NCBI GenBank assembly: GCA_002633005.1
Contig: NMRA01000043.1
Location: 1,264,949 to 1,328,948 of the forward strand
Reading direction: 5' to 3'
Length of the DNA stretch: 64,000 nt
From: Phoronis australis
Lineage: Eukaryota; Phoronida; Phoronidae
Of this stretch, positions 59,842 through 64,000 are shown piece by piece. The notes beneath the pieces were generated by a model. The model saw nothing but the letters and a program-made list of their open reading frames with translations. It made no database searches and was not told where the DNA came from. How positions within the stretch are numbered: the stretch's first letter is position 1; each line of letters starts with the position of its first letter. Position numbers and translations under genes: made by a program.

Positions 59842-62800
59842 TTAAAAGACTACTCCCACTCCTCTAGCTTGTTTCAGGAAGACTAACATACATTCTCGTA
59901 GACACGCGTGACAGTATTTGTCGTTGTTGGGATATTGGTAGACGGCTGTGTCACAACGCCGCGCACACTCCTTACGGCAAGTCAGGAAGGCACGAATTTT
60001 TCCTAAAATCAAAAAAGAGAAATTTTTCAGTACCATAACAACTAGTGAACAACAAAATCGTTATTTCGTGTGTGTTAAGCACACCAACTGCAGTGGCTTA
60101 ATTTCCAACTGTGACTGCAGAAAACATCCTTTTCACTACTTATTTAAAATCAAAAGCACTCCCACAGTAATATCTGGACCAGTGTCTGTGAAGTTGAAAC
60201 TATGATTCGTGAATTTCGCTTTAGACTAAAATGAGAGCCTGGGCTGGGTAAGTTTGATTGTTGCATGACGTCAGGCGCATTTTTCAACGTGACTCGTGAT
60301 AATGCGACGTCAGTGTAGTATACGGCGTATGACTTTTACGCAAGTGGGCCCTGCCGGTCATAGCTAAGTGCTTTGTGCGAAATGACTAAGGCGGTCGTAT
60401 CTTGAATATCTTTAGGCAAACAATTCATCACCCTGATTGATGGAAATTATGATCACATGTATATGGAACGTTTAGCTCTTACAGAAAATACTAAGCCGCC
60501 TTCGCAATTACATACGTGCCAAAGACCGTCTTAGCAACGACTACCAATACATTTGTTGAAACGGGCACCCAAAGTGCTCGGTTGCATGAAACAGCTCGAA
60601 AATAGAGATTCAAATTGGTTACCGAAATCTTTTGCATATTTGTGTTGGTCTTTACTTTCAGATTTAATCCTTTGCTGTCAATTTGTAGTTTATGAGATAC
60701 TCTTAAACTAACGACATTCTATAAAATTATATCTAAAAACTGAGCCCTTAGTTGAACGAAAATCAATAGGTATTTAATCTTTAAATTAGGCGCGTTGCAT
60801 GAAAAGATCCCTACTTATTTTCAATAATATTGACAATTCAACGTACATGTATAGTAGACCTCACTCTCGATTTGTATCTGGGATCTATTCTGAATCTTAG
60901 CTAGTTTGTATCAAAGCCAAAATTGACCTTACCAGCACTGAAACTAAAACACCATAAGACAGGACAATCTGTGTTTTCGCAAGTACGCAGTAGTTTTTGG
61001 GACCTTCATTGAGCCTCTATGTTATTTGGAAGCGTTTCTTGCAACCGGACCCAGAAGCCCAAAATGCCCTAGAAATAGGAGGTTTATTCAGCTTGTTGAT
61101 AAAACGTCACAAGTCTGTTTTTATGTAACATTGAAACCGTCTTAGTAACCTAATCGGAGCGGCATTTAAGCATTTTAATATGTTCAAGGAAAATTTGACC
61201 TTAGCAATGTTGAAAGTGCATTTTGGGCGTTATTGTTGAGTACATGATTTGATTTACATGCGTAATGTACGCGCGCAAAATTTCAATTATTGCGGATGCG
61301 TGTAATATTTTTTACTGACGCACGTAATTTTCGTAGCCTAAGTAACATTCACCGTTTGACCAACAAAAGTTCAGAATTCCACTTCGCTTTTCTTAGATTT
61401 TGTCCATTGGGTTTCCTGTTGTTCGAACCACTCGCATGATGATCGTCCTTCTAGCACGGTGATTCAGTCAGCAACACTCATCTGTCTCGGCCCGGACATT
61501 TTCTGGTACTATCATTAACGAACGACTTCTCCTTCTCATGTATATAGATAAATAATTGTAAATTTTAGTATAGTACTCTGTTCTTTGCTTCGCCATTTCA
61601 GGGCCCTTTGTACTCGAAACGAACTCGAAACTAGCAATTCCTCTGCTACTTTTGTGCGAGCTCAAGATAAGTGGTTATTAGACGGTGCTCGAATACATTA
61701 TAGTTTACGCATACGAGTTTCTAGTCCAAGTTTGCACTTGATGACACTTACATTCGTGTTACAAACTCAAGTAAAACTTGAAATTTTGAGTTCAAACTTG
61801 AACCTTTGCCCTTACGCCGGGTTTATCAACTGCAAACTTAAAGGACTAAAAATTATCCACGTAAGTCATTATGTACTCGAGCATAGAATAATAAACACTT
61901 ATCTTGAATTCTCAGAAAAGTAGAGTAGAAAATGGCAAACATAATTTCGAGCTCCATTTCGAGTAAAAAGATTAGAATCCTGGCCCAGAATTCAGAATGG
62001 TTTCCATAGGCTGACCCCTCTACGGACACGACCAAAAATGCCGTCGACATGCTGATTTTACGACCTACACGAGCGTTTTCCTTCGAATATTGTGGTAATC
62101 CCCCTTACGATATCCTAGATTCACCAGTGTGTTCAAATGAAAGACATACCTGGGTACAATATTCCTAAATAATCGCGTTTTCCAATGAATTTAGTTAGGT
62201 ACAAACAGTTGAGTTCAAAGTCATCTGTTCGTCGGCCATGTTGTTGGTGCTTCAACATAAATTAAAAATCAAAAAATGAAACTTTACAACAAAGTAAAGT
62301 TAATTGAAGCGCAATGATTGTCTTGAACAAATATGCGATCACAGATGGAATTCAAAAAGTAAGATTTATTTGTTGTCAGATTTTGGTCAAAATTAAAGCT
62401 AAAATGTCGACCTTAACCAAAGAACGCCCAAAATACGTACTCGGCACATAAACCTGATTTAACTTAGCCTCGTGTTGTGAAAATGTATGCTTACTTCGGT
62501 CTAGATGCCATTGAACGGATGTGATTTTCGAAGGCCACTCTATTACGCCGACTTATCCATGACGATTTGATGACACACGATATAATTGTAGTCACTGATC
62601 GATGTTTTGAAAGAGAGTACGGAAATCTACAAAGTGTCCGATATCTGTGAATCAGATTGTATTTGATTTAATGCATGAATTAGGAACGAGATGGTGAAAT
62701 GTCAATATAAGAAACTACCCTTGAATCCATCTATGGTAGTGTAAAAAGGCAGACGAGAGAGTAGCAGACGAGAATGTGACAGACGCGAGTGTAGCTGCGA

Positions 62801-63393
62801 CGTACATGTATCTTCAGCTGTAACTTATCATTTCTCAAGATTCCTTTAAATTTTGATATTATTATTACTAAGTAAAATTACTTCTGAAATCCAAACAAAG
62901 TTCCACCAAGCAACCAACTGGAACTTTGTATGAATTAAGAAAAATCATATTTTTCAGGATTATTTTTGTGTGAGTTGGACTTGTTTCATTAACTTGACTC
63001 GTTAAATGCCAGTTTGCGTTTGATTGTCCAGATTCAGGCAAATTATTCAGATAATGGCGCAAGTTGAACAGTGAGCTCAAGCGGGCACCTCCCTCTGTTG
63101 TTCACAATTTCTACATCCTTGGAAAGGAATCTTGTGGATAGTAAAATAATAGTCGGCTATTATTAGCCCCGTCAGGCGCCTCGAAATTCACTTAGTGTAA
63201 AAACAAGACTTAGATTGACAACAGCCGTCAAGGACAGAGTAGAGAAGTAGAATCACTACGCATTACTCTAACTCTCCATCAACCTACCGGGGTCACTTTT
63301 GTTGCGTTTCTTGCCTTTGCCAAACCCGTCCGTCGAGGCAAATATCAGGCAAAGAATGAAAAGACTGACGATAGTCCACCTGCTGCACACCAT
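59842..63393 (-). CDS. Candidate secreted six-cysteine peptide precursor, two exons, 88 residues
   Basis: Exon 1 is 63393-63288 and exon 2 is 60002-59842, both minus. The donor is CCCCG|GTAGGT and the acceptor TTTTGATTTTAG; they join in frame through a split Gly codon. Exon 1 encodes a signal peptide (MVCSRWTIVSLFILCLIFAS, likely cut near residue 22-23) and a basic linker FGKGKKRNKSDP. Exon 2 carries six cysteines at 44, 48, 52, 66, 69 and 73, spaced C-x3-C-x3-C-x13-C-x2-C-x3-C, and ends at a stop after GVGVVF. The even count outside the signal suggests three disulfides, and the C-x3-C pairs on both sides of a loop suggest a helical hairpin. KKR at 28-30 could be a convertase site. I recognise no family; hormone, antimicrobial or structural roles are all possible. 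Start chosen at the signal-peptide Met; CCTTTTTCAG about 20 bp upstream may end a 5' UTR intron. Confidence 0.5.
60579..61047. mobile_element. MITE-like element, copy B
   Basis: Termini are inverted: CGGTTGCATGAAAC at 60579-60592 and GTTTCTTGCAACCG at 61034-61047. The interior shares several phrases with 47798-48199, including GCATGAAAAGATCCCTA and TATTGACAATTCAAC-like text. It lies in the intron of the candidate cysteine-rich peptide gene. Confidence 0.7.
61048..63287. other. Rest of the intron of the candidate peptide gene; nothing else recognised
   Basis: AT-rich sequence with no domain-bearing frames. A few short GCAGACGAGA-type repeats lie near 62750-62790. Confidence 0.4.
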
Positions 63394-63414
63394 CTCAACA
63401 ATTACTTGATCTGA

Positions 63415-64000
63415 AAAAGGCATTTCAGTGAGGATAGTCCAATTAACGATGACTGGCATACACGCTGAGATTGTGCTTGCCAGAATTATTTAAATTTACA
63501 TTGAAGAATTACCCAAAACAAAAAGTCTCTCGCAATGCACTTGACGTGCATACAGTAGCAAGAGCGATATTATAGGCGTTCTAGAATGTTCTTGACCAAT
63601 TGTATTATCATCGTGATCTAAGACATGACACGTTACAGTCTCCTCTTGTTTATTGCCATTAGCCATCGGCACTGATTTTATGAGAAAATCGAAAAAAACG
63701 ATTCAAACTCTGGTCACTCGCGTGATGTACGTCGCTAATCGATTAACTTAATTCCAGAATTCATCTTGTTTTGCTTTTTTATGTTCGTGTAGTTCACACA
63801 AGCGGCCGGGCCTCAGTGGTGCGCACGACTACTTACTATGTATTTACAACAAGGTAGACAATCTTCCTCTCTCACGGCCCGGTGCAGGAGCGTTCTCAAC
63901 AACGTCCTTTTCTCACGAACACAATTTTTTTCTTACCAGCTGTAGGTCCGTTCGCATTAACCGCAGTTCAGTTCCTACAAACTCAGTTCTTTTCTCATTA
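63415..64000. other. Upstream flank of the candidate peptide gene
   Basis: Presumed promoter side of the minus-strand gene at 59842-63393. No coding region or repeat is supported. Confidence 0.3.

Noticed and set aside
62868-63080. Minus-strand frame between the two peptide exons
   Set aside because: No splice sites in phase with the flanking exons and no cysteine or domain pattern; treated as intron.
1-64000. CRISPR arrays, operons, prophage or bacterial features
   Set aside because: The tandem arrays have no spacer logic, genes are intron-split, and nothing bacterial is seen.

Overview
This window is animal nuclear DNA, not microbial. It has AT-rich non-coding sequence, many short coding exons split by GT-AG introns, minisatellites, DNA transposons and assembly gaps. 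The genes (OPA1, MLF, SLC35F6, a type I membrane C-type lectin) point to an invertebrate metazoan, probably a heterozygous aquatic bilaterian. I cannot name the species. Exons below were assembled by hand from reading frame, splice consensus and remembered family sequences; no alignment was run.

Layout. (1) 2-12019, +: the 3' half of OPA1, the mitochondrial inner-membrane fusion GTPase, from the G4 motif of the GTPase domain to the stop. Its first exons appear twice around a single N at 2155, most likely two alleles joined end to end by the assembler. The introns are rich in tandem repeats, some grown from the edges of adjacent exons. (2) 13951-19156, -: a complete five-exon myeloid leukemia factor gene (MLF) with an Arg/Gly-rich C-terminus. 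(3) 21312-29668, +: an eight-exon SLC35F6 gene, a ten-helix nucleotide-sugar-transporter-like protein. Intron 6 holds a 1.68-kb DNA transposon (26632-28311) with 149-bp terminal inverted repeats, a TA target duplication, and remnants of two convergent genes (P2X7-intracellular-like and THAP). (4) 34269-45827, -: a six-exon C-type lectin receptor with a long-form CTLD, a Thr-rich stalk, one membrane helix and a 164-residue tyrosine-rich tail carrying an ITSM-like and two PPxY motifs. (5) 46-59.8 kb: no host gene recognised. It holds a MITE copy (47798-48199), a foldback element (51778-52797) and a decayed 5-kb transposon (53745-58708) with PIN-like and CXC-domain remnants. (6) 59842-63393, -: a two-exon candidate gene for an 88-residue secreted six-cysteine peptide, with a second MITE copy in its intron.

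The host genes are ordinary neighbours in a eukaryotic genome and do not form an operon or pathway. OPA1 and MLF are convergent, as are SLC35F6 and the lectin gene. MLF and SLC35F6 diverge from a shared intergenic region of about 2.1 kb. The most promising undescribed items are the six-cysteine secreted peptide, the lectin receptor with its signalling-type tail, a possible 30-nt in-frame OPA1 microexon, tandem CTCF-core-like sites in the last OPA1 intron, and the P2X7-like/THAP chimeric transposon.
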